Part shown: in pieces, positions 33,264 to 47,481 of the stretch
Numbering within the stretch: position 1 is the first letter of the stretch
How the letters are laid out: the number at the start of each line of letters is the position of its first letter
From: Toxotes chatareus
Taxonomy: Eukaryota > Chordata > Actinopteri > Toxotidae
DNA length: 64,000 nt
Direction of reading: 5' to 3'
Assembly: GCA_016801885.1 (NCBI GenBank)
Contig: CM028895.1
Coordinates: 20,728,001-20,792,000, forward strand
Position numbers and translations under genes: made by a program
The notes under the pieces: model-generated
Told to the model about the DNA's origin: nothing
The model's input: only the letters and a program-made list of their open reading frames with translations
Databases searched by the model: none

Positions 33264-36068
33264 TGATATAGTTAGCTCCAAGCCTCTAAATGTAGCAAGT
33301 ACTTAAAGTTTTCCTAAAACTATATAATTTCTAGTAAGTATACGTTCTTAGTAAGCTGCCAGCTACATAAAGTGCATTTTAACAGTTAATAAAAATACAC
33401 ACTGGGGGCTTAGTGTGTTTCTTCACCTGATTGTACAGAGATAGATAAAAGGATGTGAGCTGGAGCATGTTTCCCATGTCCAAACTGTTAATAAGCTGCT
33501 GACTGAGTTAAAATGCAGCAGCGCTTGATGCAGGACTTGTTTTGCTTCATGTTGTTGAGCCTTGTCTAAAGGAGAAGACAGTTAATTCACAGAGGAAACC
33601 TTCTCTGATGTATCTGTGCCATCTAGGAGTCAACACAAGTCCTTCAGCTGTGCAGGTCCATGAAAAAACACCGGTTAGTCCCTGCTGTAGTTGTGCAACC
33701 ATCGGCAACAAAAGCACCGTGGGACTTCTATTTTGGATGTGCCTGGGAAAACGTGAAAAGCACACTGAGAAGCCCAACCTCCATACTGCCTCTTTTAAGC
33801 CCCACTTTGATAGAGACTTTGCCAAAGTTGGAATGAAAAGCTCATTTTGCTTCTTCCCCTGAACAGCAAAGTACTCAGAAACCCCTCTAAGGTCTCCTCT
33901 CAATCCCAGCGCTCTGTTTTATGAAAAGGCAATATGCTTTGAACACTTTGTGGACCTGTTTGGCTTAGGGTGTAATGCCTTTATTATTTAGACTGCAAGC
34001 TGCGGAGAGCAATAGTGTGTTAAGGCAGTTATGTTCAGAAGGTATACACACCTACACATTCAGTGGTTCTGGTATCTGGCAGATGTCCTGTGACTTCAGA
34101 ACCACTCAGCCTAGGAAAAAATATAATTCTATAAGGAAAGTTTCATGAAAAGTCAGGGCATCATGCAGGTAACCAGAGGAGAAAAAATCCTGTCATGCTG
34201 CTGTCCCGTCACACTGACATCTGAGCACAGACACCGTCATGCAGTACTTTGTTTGAGTGACTGAGGGGGTGGTCCTCAGGGTGGTTGAAACTTGGTTGTG
34301 ATTGGCCAGTGAGGCCATTCCGGGAGCACGCGCATAGCACGCTCTCATGCACACCCCTTGAATGGATTTGGTGACAGTCCACTGGCCCACCAATGCAGGA
34401 TTTGTCCCAGTCCGACCATGGATGGAGCTGTGTAAAAAGCGCTGTCAACACATAGATAATCTGTTGTATTTTACCACTTCTGAAATATCAGCAGTTCAAA
34501 ATCATCTTTGTAAGCTGTTTTCATAAAATTAGGAAAAAAAAAATCATTAAAATTGCAGTAAGCGATTTTGACACCTGTAGCAAACAGACATTCAAATAAA
34601 CCTTTCTTCAAATATTAATCGACTGTTACTTTTTATTTCATTAGCTAATGAAACAGCATTTGTGACGTGCAAACATTTGAGCACCTCCTCATAACAGAAT
34701 GAGACTTTTTTTTTTTTTCTTCCTCTGGTCAGTCGCATGTACAACAACGAGACTGACTAACTCTTCCATCGAAGTCATACTCAAGTCAGGCCAATAAAGT
34801 GACAGGGCCTTCTGATTTTTTTTTTTTTTTTCATTCATTAGAGCATCTTGCGGTGGTGGAAACTTTAGGGTTTTGGGGTGGGGTGGGGCAGTGACACAGA
34901 CACAGTCATTGCACAAACAGAGGAATGAACAGATTCCATTAAATATCAGCAAATTCTATCACTATCCTCCTCTTAAACTCAAAGCACATTTTAACTGACT
35001 TACTTTTCAGTTTTGCTTGAGAAAACCTTCTTTAAATAACAGGACTTTTACTTGACTTTACTTTTCCAACACTCTTTCCATCCCTGGCGCTGACAAAGAG
35101 AGAAAGAAAACAGCTAAGACAGAAAGGTCATTTTTTAAATATATATATATATATATCTTAAAATCTGAAAAGATGACATTGGAGGCATTGTTAGTGGACA
35201 AGTGATGTCAGGTCTTCAGCTCTAGAGATAGAGATGCGTAGCGTTTTTAAAAAAACTGTAACCTGTAACCAGTGTTAGTGTTAAAAATTCAGCATTTGCC
35301 ATTCAGCAGTTGTCATGAGCAGAATACTATTAAAAAAAACCCTAAGTAAACTGTCATTAAATTTAAAAAATTTTTACACACACATATATTTATATGCATC
35401 TATGCAAGTATATTTTACAAAGTACTTATGTATGTCTATGTATTATATATTTTATATATGTGGGAAAGTAGTCTCAGGCTTTTGGACCCCACTGCATGTT
35501 AACATCATCAGTTCCAGTATATCTGTGAACCGTCTTGTTGTTCATGTAGTAAAAAAATGACTGACTCGTCCTTTATTTGAGCTGTTTGGTCAGTTTGGGT
35601 GGCCACAGCATCTTTCATGCATTACTTGTATTTACACCTGGATTTTATGTGTTTGTGCTCTGTCTAATCCAATCCCCCTGAACACGGGTTCAAATGAGCT
35701 GGACTTTGGTTTTTGCACATAGCAGGTCAATAAAGCAGAGGAGTCATTTTATCCATGCCTTCAGGCCATGTGTGTCAAATCTCACATTTAGAAAGCCGCA
35801 GCTCTGCTACATTTAATAAATCTGTTACTGAGCCTCCTCTAGTACTACCGCTGGAACAGGCTGACGGGTTGTTTAGAGGGCAACATCATTATTGGAGAGT
35901 GAACAAAATAACATGAAATCCCTCATAAACAGAGTGATTTTGTAAGTCAAGAGCAGGTTTAGATCTGCTGACGGCTCAGTGGTGTGTGTCCTCACATGCC
36001 CCGGCCCTTTGGAAGAAATGAAAAAGTTTCACAAAGACCAAGCGCAAGCACGCAAGCATGCACTCACG

Positions 36069-36112
<44 letters not shown>

Positions 36113-37160
36113 TAGTACCTTCAGCTGACTGTAGACACACCCAGTTTCTCAGACTCAGAGAATGAACTGACATTTATCACATCCAACGTGTTCTGTCTCT
36201 CTCTCTCCCACACACACACACACACACAGGAAAAACCTTTTACAGTATGTTATATAGTAGCAGAGGGTAGTGTACAAATGGGTAAGTGCTGCTCTCTCTC
36301 CCTCACAGAGGCAGCGTATGTCTCTCTCCCTCTCGTCTCATTCATCTAGTATGTAGTGTGGCTGCTTGTAAAGTCCTCCCACCCCGACATGACTTTCAGA
36401 CTGGCATGCTAATTGAAAACAGCTCTGTTTCCCTGCTTCCTGCCTTTTCAACTGCCTCATATAGACACCGACGCACAAACACACACACACACACTATCGA
36501 ACCTTCTCCCTCACTCAACACACATGCCACACTACATGAGTGTACGCAGTAATAGCTTGAAAATAGCATTGCTAGCTAAGCAGTAAACCTGTTCTTTGTA
36601 CCCAAGTTAGCAAGTGAAAATATAGAGTCTCGGTGTGTTCTCTGCTCCACCGTGTGCCCATAAAGCCTGGCCCTGTGTGCCATGGAGACAGGAATGAATA
36701 AAGGCTGGATTCGCCAGGATGCAGTTTTCTGTGAAAACACTGAACACAGAGGAGACATGACATGTCACTTCAAACCAAGACCAGGTGACAGCAGCCTCTG
36801 AACTCCCTGCTGTCTGTTTCCTGTCTGTTGATTTAGTTTTCCACTGCTGTAAAGTCTCACACTGCAACACTCATGGTTGCTAACAGTGTCATTCCAATCA
36901 AAGAACTTATTTTGAAAACAAATATCACTTCTGCTTACTCTCTAGCTACTTGCTACATATTTTAAAGAGACTATAAACTCGATCTGAATCATGTGAAGAC
37001 AATAACTGTAAACAGTCATTGTCTTTTTCCCAGATAATAACAGTTTACAGCAAGTGTAAAAGGGCTGGACTCAACAAAGTGGTGTTTTTGTGTTTTTGCT
37101 GGTCACGAATAGGGTGTTCTCATCCAAACATCACACAGATACACACTCACAGACACACAC
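33264..37160. other. No gene recognised; short microsatellites
   Basis: Holds poly-T runs near 34708 and 34818, (AT)n near 35139-35156, and (CA)n at 36069-36105, 36210-36229 and 36479-36495. Opposite-strand frames at 33542-33903 overlap almost completely and have no domain, so neither is called. Confidence 0.5.
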
Positions 37161-37164
37161 ATAC

Positions 37165-37385
37165 ATGTTGATCAAGGTCAGTTTTGAGGACATTACATAG
37201 ACTTGCACTCATTTCCTGGAGACTTACTCAACTCTGACTATAACCACCACTTGCCCAACCCTCACCTTAACCACCAACCCAAAAGTCTGCTTTTTCACAA
37301 CAGAGGACAGTTTTTGTCCCCAAGTGGACAAGCCCTCCCCCCAGTTAACTAAAATTTGTCTTCAAAAGTAGCCTATGACACACAC
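37165..37385. repeat. Fish dispersed repeat with flanking (CA)n
   Basis: 'tttgaggacattacatagac' and 'catttcctggagactta', then a stretch with 'accaccacttgcccaaccct', ending in (CA)n. It is a relative of the 5845-6035 repeat. Confidence 0.65.
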
Positions 37386-40300
37386 ACACACATCCATTCA
37401 TTCCCAAGCCTTTTGTTTTTAGCATCTTAGCAACCATCCACAGCAGCTCTAACAGTTACAAAAGCACAGAATTTTAACCCAAAGCAGTGGCCAGTGTTTG
37501 CTGCTCAGTCTGGATGGCAGCATAAATGCAGATGTACGCTGATGTCAGTGAATGGTACAGGGAGTATGTAACATATTTGCTTCTCTTCAGCTACCTGTGC
37601 ACCTCCGCTGGAACAGTGTATGAATGCAGAGGATATCGTAGGTTATTCTACATATTAGAATATGTTGTCAGGGCTCAAACTGATTGTAAGAACCAGATTA
37701 ATCGCAAAAAGAAATTTAACAGTAAGATCAACAGAGTTTAACATTCTACTAGTGTGAGACCATGCTCCCATGGGACAACACATGATGAGCTACAGCACAC
37801 ACAGTCTGAACCTAAGGACAGATGACGTGCCTGGAACAGGAGCACCTGCCAACACTTTGACTATCTGAGGTGGATTACATCACTGTTGACGTGGTAATGT
37901 TGGTATTCCTCCTCATCCTCACCAGTCCACTGATTTGACTAAAATACAACCTAAAAGGACGTTCGGCAGGAGTGTTACATTTATGTCTAAATAGCTGACA
38001 GTGTTGTGAAGTTTCATTGGCTTTTCAGTTCAATGTTTCACTTGATATTTTCAACTGCATACTGGTGAGATTTTCAGTTTAAGGCTCTTTGTGGTTTATT
38101 TGAAGTTAAATATTTTATAAACTGTGTTCATGTTTGGATGATTCCACATCTCAGGTCAGTCTGTGTGATCACTCACTTTAGAAGTCAGTACACAGAGGAG
38201 GTTCTGAGATGATGGACAGGTTGTACTTATGAGCCTTGATCACTGCTATGCAGGTTCTATTGTCTGACAACAGAAAGAGAAAAATCATCTGTCTGAGTTT
38301 GTGAGACTTAGACTGAACAGAGTTACTGAGCTGTGTCTGCCACAGTCCTCACCAGATGTTGGTAGACATGCATGGGTTTGTTGTTTGTGCTGACAGAAAG
38401 AAGAGGAACATTAACATTTTCCTAAAGTTTAGGCATTTTTGTGTGGATGGAAATCTTTTCAAAATGCTGGAGCAGCATTCTCACATTTCCCCGGTTTAGG
38501 GTGGTATTTAGTGTTTTCTGTCATTAGCTTCTTACTGAAAGGTGGGAAATGGAATTATGTGTAAAAGGACACCTACCTGGGAGCTGAGTGGTAGAATAAA
38601 GGAGGCTAAACTGTAAACAGTGCTTTTACTTGAACTATAACTAGAGGCTGTGGCAGCCCTGCTGGTCCAGGATGATGCCAGGAAGGAAGCCAGAGGTGGG
38701 CTGGTAGAGCCCACAGTAGTCTTTACAGTGTGTCATCAGTGCTGTGAGTTTCACTGTGAGCTGTTAGTTTTGGATGGCTTGTGTGGTCGACATCACTGCA
38801 GAGGGAGTGCCAGCATGTGTTACACAGGGGCTTCAAAGTACAACTTCAAACAAAAACCAGAGCACACACACCCAATACCGTCTTTTAGTCAGAGTCATTA
38901 ATAACACAGCACACTAATCTCCCCCTATCACTGCTCTGATTGGCTGTCAGGCTGGGGGGAAAAGGGTGGTGTCATCACTTGCTGAGTAGAGGACATGCTG
39001 AAATAACTTGTGAGTTTCTAAGAACTGTCCACTTTCTGTTAATGAATGTGTGTTTGTGAAGGTTGTGTTTCTCTACAGAGCTATAAGTGCGTAAGTGCAC
39101 AAAGGAACTGTGAACAGCAGTACTCTGGACTCACGGACTGGAGAAGGGACTAGGATGCTGGAGGGTAAAATGACTGGGAGAGTAAGATAAAAATGAAGCA
39201 CCCATATTTTTTTGAATTCCAACTGATTACAAAACACCCAGGTTGTTCTCATTAATTTGAATTCTGACAGATTTCATTGGAACTAAGAATTAACTAAGAG
39301 AATTGAAAGTAACTGGGACAATGAATGTGCAAAGAGATGATTATGCTGAATTTTTCAAATTTTATTTGTCAGTGCTTTAAGCACCACAAACTAAATTCCA
39401 TTCAGCTCTGCTGTATTGGGGTTGAATCAGAAATCTGAGGTGTCTGAAAACCTGTATTGAGAGATACCAGTAGAGGTAAGACAGAAAATATGTTGTAATT
39501 TACGTGAACTAACCTTTAGGTTCCACTGAATGCTCTGTCCCACACCACCTGTGGAATTATATAACTAAGAACAGGAATTTTAAAATCTGTTCAGTGGTCC
39601 AGGTAACATTTGTCTTTATGTATCTTCTTATAAATAGTGAGTGAATTAAAAATGTATGCAGCTTTATGTCAGTGTTGTTGGCACTCCATATACAAACTGC
39701 CATATTAAAAATACTTCACCTAGAAATACTGCGAATGTGAGCTTGGTGTGTGGAATGTTACATTGATATCTGTCCATGTGTAACATGGCTCACATTGAAC
39801 TGAGCCTTGCTATACCAACAAATGCAATCCATTCCCATCATGTAGTCTTTAAAGTAAAGGGATTTGCTTTGAAATGTAGTAAACAGATCATAGGTCTTTA
39901 TCTTTGCATTATCTAGAGATGTGAAACAATGGCAACCCCACTCTGAATCATGGTTTAAACAGAGTCTATAAAATCTTTCTTTGACTTTTTCTATTAGTAG
40001 CTCTGGTGTGGGCAGCAGCATGTTAAATGCCACAGCAGACCATCAGTGGTTCTGGTGACCAGGAAATGTTACAGAGCTGCTCCAACATTCCTCTGACTCA
40101 CTGCCACAACCTACAGTCAGCAGACATGGGGGAAAAAAGGGAAAGCATTTTGAATTTTTTGAAAATGTTTGAAAATTTTCCAAGATAAACATAATAATAT
40201 TGCTCGTGTGTAGAACCTTTGGCTATAATTGCTTTTTAAAAAAAATATATTTTATTCCAAATCCCATCAGATAATTGGCCTTTAAGTCACGGCAGATAAG

Positions 40301-43300
40301 CAGGACCAGTACTGATGGTGCCATGATGTGTCAAGCTGCAGTACAGAGGAAATGTTTTTACTATGATCTAAATTAAGTGTAAAAAGTATGCACCAAATTT
40401 AATATCAGCCCTTTTTTTAAACACCGACTCCACAACCAAACTCCCATCCAGACAGAAAAATACCTAGCTGCACTCTGCTTTAATAAAAAACATTTATGCA
40501 ACCTTAGGTCATGGTTGAACAGTAATTCTTCCTTTCAGGAAAGCAGCCTCTGGCCATCGTGACTGAAAGCTGTTGGCTTCATTCATCCACAATTTGGTTT
40601 GGAAAATTCCACCCTGCCACAGGGACATAATACCAGATCAATGGAGTCTAGACTCAGCTTATGCCTTTCAGCTGACGTCAAAAGCTTGACAACATGGCAC
40701 ATTAGCCACCAATGGTCCTCCGAGGCTCCTGCTGGCTGAAACCTCCTCATGGTTTGGCTGGCTTTTCTTAAGGTCAGATCTTTGTTACCCCCTGTTTTTC
40801 TGCTCTCCAAAAGTTCACGCTACACTAAACTGAACTGACTGTGTTCTGAACTTCTTGAGCTTTCTGTTTTTCTAATTGTGTGGCTATGTGTTCATCCTGG
40901 CCCTCGTTAAGATGGAAAATATAATGGGTGCTTTATGGGCGGAAAATGTTTAGTGACAATTTGGATGGCTTCAGATTTGAACATATTAGCATAGCACGGT
41001 TAACATACCATTTTGAAGAAGGGCAGGCTTGGTTTAGTTGTTGACTGTTCCCTTTTTTGAAGACAAGGCAGCAAAATATGCAAAAATCTAATAGGGTCTT
41101 GTGTTGACTAGACCTCAGAGCCACACAGCAAAACACAGTTAACGAGTGTGGGTTTTTTTCTTTAGACATTTTCTTTGTTGATGTGGGCCTGGATTTAGCA
41201 TCTTAGAGGGAAATTGGTTCCTACTGGTGCAAAATTCATCTTGCATTCTATTTTTAGGCTTACAAGCAAAAGTCAGGTCAGGTCATTACAAACTCAGGAC
41301 ACTTTTCATATATATATTTTCATAAACACATGCCATTAACAAATGAAGACTGAGACTATCTTGAAAATGCAAACTCAATCAACCTCATTTTCTCTGGCAT
41401 TACAGAAAAAAATCATGGAAAAATAAAAGACTGAGCTCAAACAACATCAGACAAGTCACCTTCCACAGAGGTCACCGTCTAGTTACGCCATCCGACAACA
41501 GACCCTGATCTATCATAGTAAAATTCAAACACTCCACTAGAAAACAGGAAAAACGAAACATGTGCTACCCTTGTAGCTTATAGACTGTAAATATTAGGTT
41601 TGGTCTATCCATGACTATCATACTCACTTAAACCTTTTACCCAGTATCTGCTCCCACCTAGAACAGTAGATATTTCTCTCGAAGTGTCTTACCATCTGCC
41701 AAGTTTCTTACTTGAAAAAGCTATGGACCTAGGCCTGCTCTCACTCTCAGGTACCTGGCTCAAGACTGTGCCTAACTCATCCACTGATGCCTCAGCCTAT
41801 GAAAGAAGTAGCTTTTCTGAAGTCTGGGTGGCCTTCTCAAACAGACAGACTCCTATTTGAGAACAAGCACTGTTTCAGAACAGGCACTGTTTGATGTTTT
41901 CTACAGCCACTCCACATTCAGCAGTCCACCCTCAGGCTTCAACCTTCTTGGATGGGTAGAATCAGGTTTCCTTTTCACATCTTTATGCTTTATTTTGCTG
42001 ACTGGTTGTCAGCTTGAATGGTGGTTTAGCCACAGTTGACAGGCCTGCCATAAAGTGAGAAGAATAATTTTCTGTGACTGAAATGATTTAATTTTAGCAC
42101 TCCTCATATCTGCATGCAGAAGTGTCCTTTGGGACAATGTGGCTTGTAGTGTTAAGTGCTTTGAGTAATCGCTAAAACTTAAAAAAAAGAGAAAGAAATT
42201 CTGTTTATCTACCATTTGGCTTAAGTTGATTGTGAAGTGATGGCAGGCCAACCCAGACGAGAGTCCTGGATTCTGGGATTGAGTGTTGACTGTAGAACTG
42301 GAACCAAGAGCTGCTCATCCCTCTCACTGGATAAAAAGATCACAAACTGTATAAGGCCAGCACTTTCTATACTCAACTTGCCCACTTGCACAGTTGCCCA
42401 ATTTCCACACACTGCCCCCCCCCCCCCTTTTGACCTTATTTGAAAAGGACACTTCCCTTACCTTTCATCTCCAACCCCATTTCTTGTGCCTGTGGAAGGA
42501 CAGAGTATTATCATTAATACAATTCACTGTTATACCTTTGTATATAGATCTTGTTGAAAGAGCAATCTGATGACTTTATGTTGTATTTAAGTTGGATCTT
42601 GGACGAGCAGTGTGTTGTAAAATTGTCTCCAACTTCTCCAGCAAGATTCCAAGATACACATATCTGGGTGCACCCCAGGTTCAAGGGGTAGTCAAGGATA
42701 ACTAGATTCAAACCCCAGGAAGTGCGACACTAAAGAAGATTGTTGCTGAACTGGTGCAGATTTTTTAAAGTTGTTTTGTGGTAGGAAAAAATCAAGTGTT
42801 TGTCTTATATTGGGCTTGATGTAATTTAATGTATATGTGAATATACTGGGCCATTAACTTTATTTCTTTTCAAACAGATTTTCATCTTGTCATTTCTGCC
42901 TCCTGCTTTAGTCTAGTGGTAACTTACTGTATTGCCCCACTACCAGCAGCAGTAGCACCAGTATTAGGAGCCGTAGTGGAGGAAATAGGACCAGAATAAG
43001 GAAGTGCTGCAACCAAGCTGAAATGAACAAACTTGTACTGCTAGATTTTAGCCGATGTTATGAAAAACAAATAACAACACTAAGTGAAGGAAAGAATCTA
43101 AGTTACTGTAACTATCTGAACCTTCACCACAGATGTATTCAAAAGAATTTCATGAGGACGGCAACACCTGTAATAAAAACGGTTTTATGTGGGCTCATCC
43201 CCACAGGAAACAAATGTTCACAGAGGAAACAATCTCTCTCTCTCTCAATCTGCTCCTCTGGGAACAGACCCCGCAGAAAGCATCAGTTCTAATGGTGTTT

Positions 43301-43937
43301 CCTTTGAACTAAAACCCTTCCACAGCACAAATACACAGAGCAGAACCTAAGCAGTGTAAAACTTGGGTGCAAGGCAGTTTGTTGCCTTCTAGCGAAAGCC
43401 TTAGTAGTCAGTCAGTCAGTTTTACTGAAAATGCCCAGTACCAGTAACTGTAATATAGCACAAGAGCATGGCTTACCTAGAAAACCACAAACTGTCCTCA
43501 AGCACATATAACCATGTACACAGTCTGGAGTACACAGTGAAGACTGCCACGGTAACACACTGATTAATTCAACATGGCTCATTTCTGAGGCCATCAAAAA
43601 ACAATGCAATGTTCCAATTGAAGAGAATTTTTTGACTGACTTAAACTTAAATAGTCAATCACAAAGTAAAGCTGCACTGATCAATATTTTTATACAACAA
43701 ATGATGAATGGAAAGGTGCCGCTCATAGTGATGAACCCACAGAGAATTACCACCAACTCTGAGGACTACACAGCTGTGAAGCCTATGTTAGCTCATTGCT
43801 TTGGTCTTTTGGCCCACAAACTCTCAAGGATGCTCTCATTATCCTTGTTTCCAGCAGCAACACTATCTGATTTCAGAGGAAAAAAAGCCTCTGTGCACTA
43901 CATGCTCAGCAAGCAAACAGCAAACAGACACACTCAG
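37386..43937. other. No gene recognised
   Basis: 6.5 kb without a domain-bearing frame or a repeat family I can name. The frames of up to 110 residues here have no motif, no splice context and often a competing opposite-strand frame. A C-run lies at 42415-42427 and an imperfect 17-bp tandem pair near 41860-41895. Confidence 0.5.
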
Positions 43938-44025
43938 AGAGCAGCTGGTGGAGATCAAAAATAGAGCTAAAAGAGAGGGAATACTGGACTTAAATTCATC
44001 AGGTGGACTCAAACACCACTCCTGA
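43938..44025. repeat. Dispersed repeat copy 2 (pair with 26484)
   Basis: 'gagcagctggtggagatcaa', 'atagagctaaaagagaggga' and 'ggacttaaattcatcaggtg' align with 26484-26570. The rest of the element cannot be delimited. Confidence 0.75.
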
Positions 44026-44330
44026 TAACTCCACAAATTTATATGACAATTTATTTATATGTCTGACATTATGTTTTCCAGCTTGTTCTGCTGCCCCTAC
44101 ACGACCACAACAGTGGGTTCATGACATGTTTTGTTTCAGTTGGCTTCACAGTTTGAGCTGCATGCAATCTGACCTTTGGTTCACGTCCTGCTACTAAAAT
44201 TGCTCCTTGCAAGCATTCAATCTTTTTTGTGCAAAGTGTTGTGTTTGGACTAGTCCTGCGTGAACTCTTAAGTGTGTGTGTTTTGCCATTGAACATGTGT
44301 TGCACAAGAAAGTGGCGTTCACGAACTCAT

Positions 44331-44378
44331 GGGAATATTGAAAGTCATGAGGGAATTTGGGAATATTGAAAGTCATGA
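44331..44378. repeat. 28-bp tandem duplication
   Basis: 'gggaatattgaaagtcatga' at 44331-44350 recurs exactly at 44359-44378. Confidence 0.97.
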
Positions 44379-45807
44379 GGAATGGCTCCACATTTTGAAT
44401 GCCAGGTCAGTGGAGGTTACAAAAATAAGTTGCTGTGGCATCATGTGGTTACAGGTACATTAATTGCTATCTGGTAGGCAAGCATGTCATGTCTAAAAAA
44501 AATGCCAACACACAGTACACTTCACACTTGATCACACTGATCCTAAATGATCGCACAATGCAGTGGGTGGTGATAACACACCTACAAGCTGGTTTTACCA
44601 CAGGTTAATAATCAACAGAGATGAAGAAGCTGCAGTTTATTACATGGTGGATTCAGCCTGAATATTACATGTCCAACTCATGGCAGAACTTCCACAGTGG
44701 TGTTATCTTTTAATATCACAAATTTGTTCTTAGTATCAATAATATTAATATCATATTAGACTCTTCAGTAAATTTGAGAAAGACATTGACGAACTTGAAC
44801 GGATTGAGCTCTGATGAACCCTCACATGCTTGAAGCATCCAACAGCCACTGGGGCCACTGTTGGCTACTTGCAAGTACCATAAGTACCAGTGGGTATTAG
44901 AACAGTCTGTGGAGTGATATTTTTCCTTCATGAAATCTAGTGTGGAGCTACAGTTTAGAACCAGGATGGTGGATTTTCTCATTCAGGCACTAGGTGGTTA
45001 CACTCAGGTGGTGTTTCAAAAATCTGAATGTGAAGACTCAAAAGGCCATGCTGTTCCAGAGGTTCAGAGAAATGTGACTTTCTTTAGCCTGAACTCAGAG
45101 GGCATAACCAACCGACAATTGTGGTAGGAGAGAACAAGCTCACACAGAGGATATCAAACATCCAGAACACACCCAGAGAGAAACTCAGCAAAGCCTGTTT
45201 CATACTGTGTATATCCTGTAGAGCCTACAGCACTGCTCCACCTAAACCAGATGTCTGACCTGTTCACCTCCCCCACTCTCCCTGTACACCGAGAGTGACC
45301 CACAGGATGTTGGCTGTTCTTGATCATCACCATACAAATCAAATACTTTTTTTTTCATCAGTTGCTGAATTTGCTTTGTTGGCACAAAAATAATGTCATG
45401 TTTTCCTACATTTCTCCATGAAACTGTTGATGTTGATCATCCCCATCACATCATCACTACAAGTCCTTTTGTCAAATTAGTGTCACTTTTTTTAAAACAC
45501 CAAAGGTCTGATATTTTTGTTCTTCATTCCTGACACAGAGTGCAGTGTTTTGTCATCTGATCCTATTCACATCTCTCTCTTAAACAACTTGAATTTGAAA
45601 CAAACAAAAAATTTGTGGTATGATGCATGTATGTTGTTTCAGGGATTGTTTATTCACAAATATCAATGTGATTTTGAGGAAATGGGCAAATAAACAAGTG
45701 ATGAGGGTTTTGTTCCACATGATGCCATCATTTGGCTGTTGATAAAGAACTTCCTGTTGTTGCCTGTTCCATACTGGGTTTGATAGATGTCCATTATTGT
45801 TTTTGAG
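44379..45807. other. No gene recognised
   Basis: AT-rich, unique-looking DNA up to the L2 insertion. Confidence 0.5.
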
Positions 45808-47145
45808 AGTACCACCAGATATAGACTACCTAGTTGATAGTACTACTGCTTCATTACGTTCGACCCTTGACTCTGTTGCCCCTCTGAAGAAGGAGGTCAT
45901 AAATTGGAGGAAGCTAGCTCCATGGTATGATTCACAAATACATACTTTAAAGCAGATATCACGAAAGCTGGAAAGGAAGTGGTTATCCACTAATTTAGAG
46001 GAATTCTGCCTAGCCTGGAAAGGCAGCTTCATAACGTATAAAAAAGCCCTTCATAAGGCAAGAACTGTCTATTATTCATCATTAATAAAGGAAAACAAGA
46101 GCAACCCTAGGTTTCTTTTCAGCACTGTAGCCAGGCTGACAGAGTCATAGCTCTGTTGAACCATGCATTCCTCTCACTAGTGATGACTTTATGAGCTTCT
46201 TTAGCAACAAAATAGTAGATATTAGAGATAGAATCCATCTTATCCTGTCTACATCTGTTAATGATGTGGGTGTATCAAGAACAGCAACTTTAGAAATGTC
46301 TGCCAGTCCTGATTTGTCGTTAGACTGTTTCTCTCCCATAGACCTCGCTGAGTTGACTTCAATAGTTTCTAAATCTAAACCATCAACATGTCTTTTGGAT
46401 CCTATCCCAACCAGACTTCTTAAAGATCTCTTTCCATATTAGAAGAGATCTCTTTGGTAACAGGATATGTTCCACAGGGTTTTAAGGTTGCAGTTATCAA
46501 ACCTTTACTTAAAAAGCCTTCTGTGGAATCAACCTTTCTCATAGCATCAGACAATGGACTCGTCTCTATACTTGTCCTACTAGATCTTAGTGCTGCATTT
46601 GACACTATTGATCATAGTATCCTATTGGAAAGATTGGAACATGTTATTGAGATTAAAGGAACAGCACTAGGTTGGTTTAAATCATATCTATCAGATAGAT
46701 ACCAGTTTGTTCATGTTAATGATGATTCCTCCATTTATACCAGAGTTAGTCATAGAGTTCCACAGGGTTCTGTGCTTGGACCGATATTGTTCACCTTATA
46801 CATGCTTCCCCTAAGCCAGAGGTCACTAACAGGCGGGCCGCGGTCCGGGTCCGGACCCAGACGGCGTCCTATGCGGACCCAGACCTACAATCAATAAATT
46901 ATTGATTATTCTACGTCACGACGCTAATATTTTAACCAGCACAGCTTTTCTAGTCTTTACAGTATCTATTTAGCGGACCTTACAGACCAATTGCATGCGA
47001 GTTAAGCCATCCCACGTGACACTGCTCAGCCAATCAAATTTGAGAGTGAAAGCACGACTCTGAATACAGAGATGAGAGAGATGAGAGGTGAGTGAAAGGT
47101 GGAAAGGGAAGTTAACGATACAGGGAGATGACATTTATGGACAAG

Positions 47146-47240
47146 TGAGCCGGAGACAGGAAGAGAAGACAGAGAGACGAGTGAGCAGGAGACAGCGAGA
47201 GAAGACAGAGAGGCGAGTGAGTGGGAGACAGGGAGAGACG
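47146..47240. repeat. 36-bp minisatellite, about 2.6 units
   Basis: Units begin 'gtgagccggagacagg', 'gtgagcaggagacagc' and 'gtgagtgggagacagg', each followed by 'agagaagacagagag' or a shortened form. It is internal to the hAT element. Confidence 0.9.
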
Positions 47241-47369
47241 ATGGCCCTGACACTATTCCAGCCCAGATTTACTTATACTTAAAAAATTAAGTGACAATAA
47301 ATATTTTTGAATTGTACTTTGTTTAATTTAACAGTCAGTTTCAGATGTTGATACAACTATGAGGCTACT

Positions 47370-47481
47370 CTCATATATATATATATGTGTGTGTGTATAT
47401 ATATATATATACACACACACACACATACATATACAAACATACATATGTATACGTATACATATATATATATGTCACTAATTC
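47370..47481. repeat. Alternating TA/TG/TA/CA tract
   Basis: A (TG)n-(TA)n-(CA)n block forms a self-complementary stretch around 47385-47425. It could extrude a cruciform or adopt Z-DNA. Confidence 0.88.

Noticed and set aside
33542..33903. 106- and 118-codon frames on opposite strands
   Set aside because: They overlap almost fully, show no domain and have no codon or context support, so both were left uncalled.
47088..47282. 64-codon Arg/Glu-rich frame
   Set aside because: Produced by the 36-bp minisatellite inside the hAT element.
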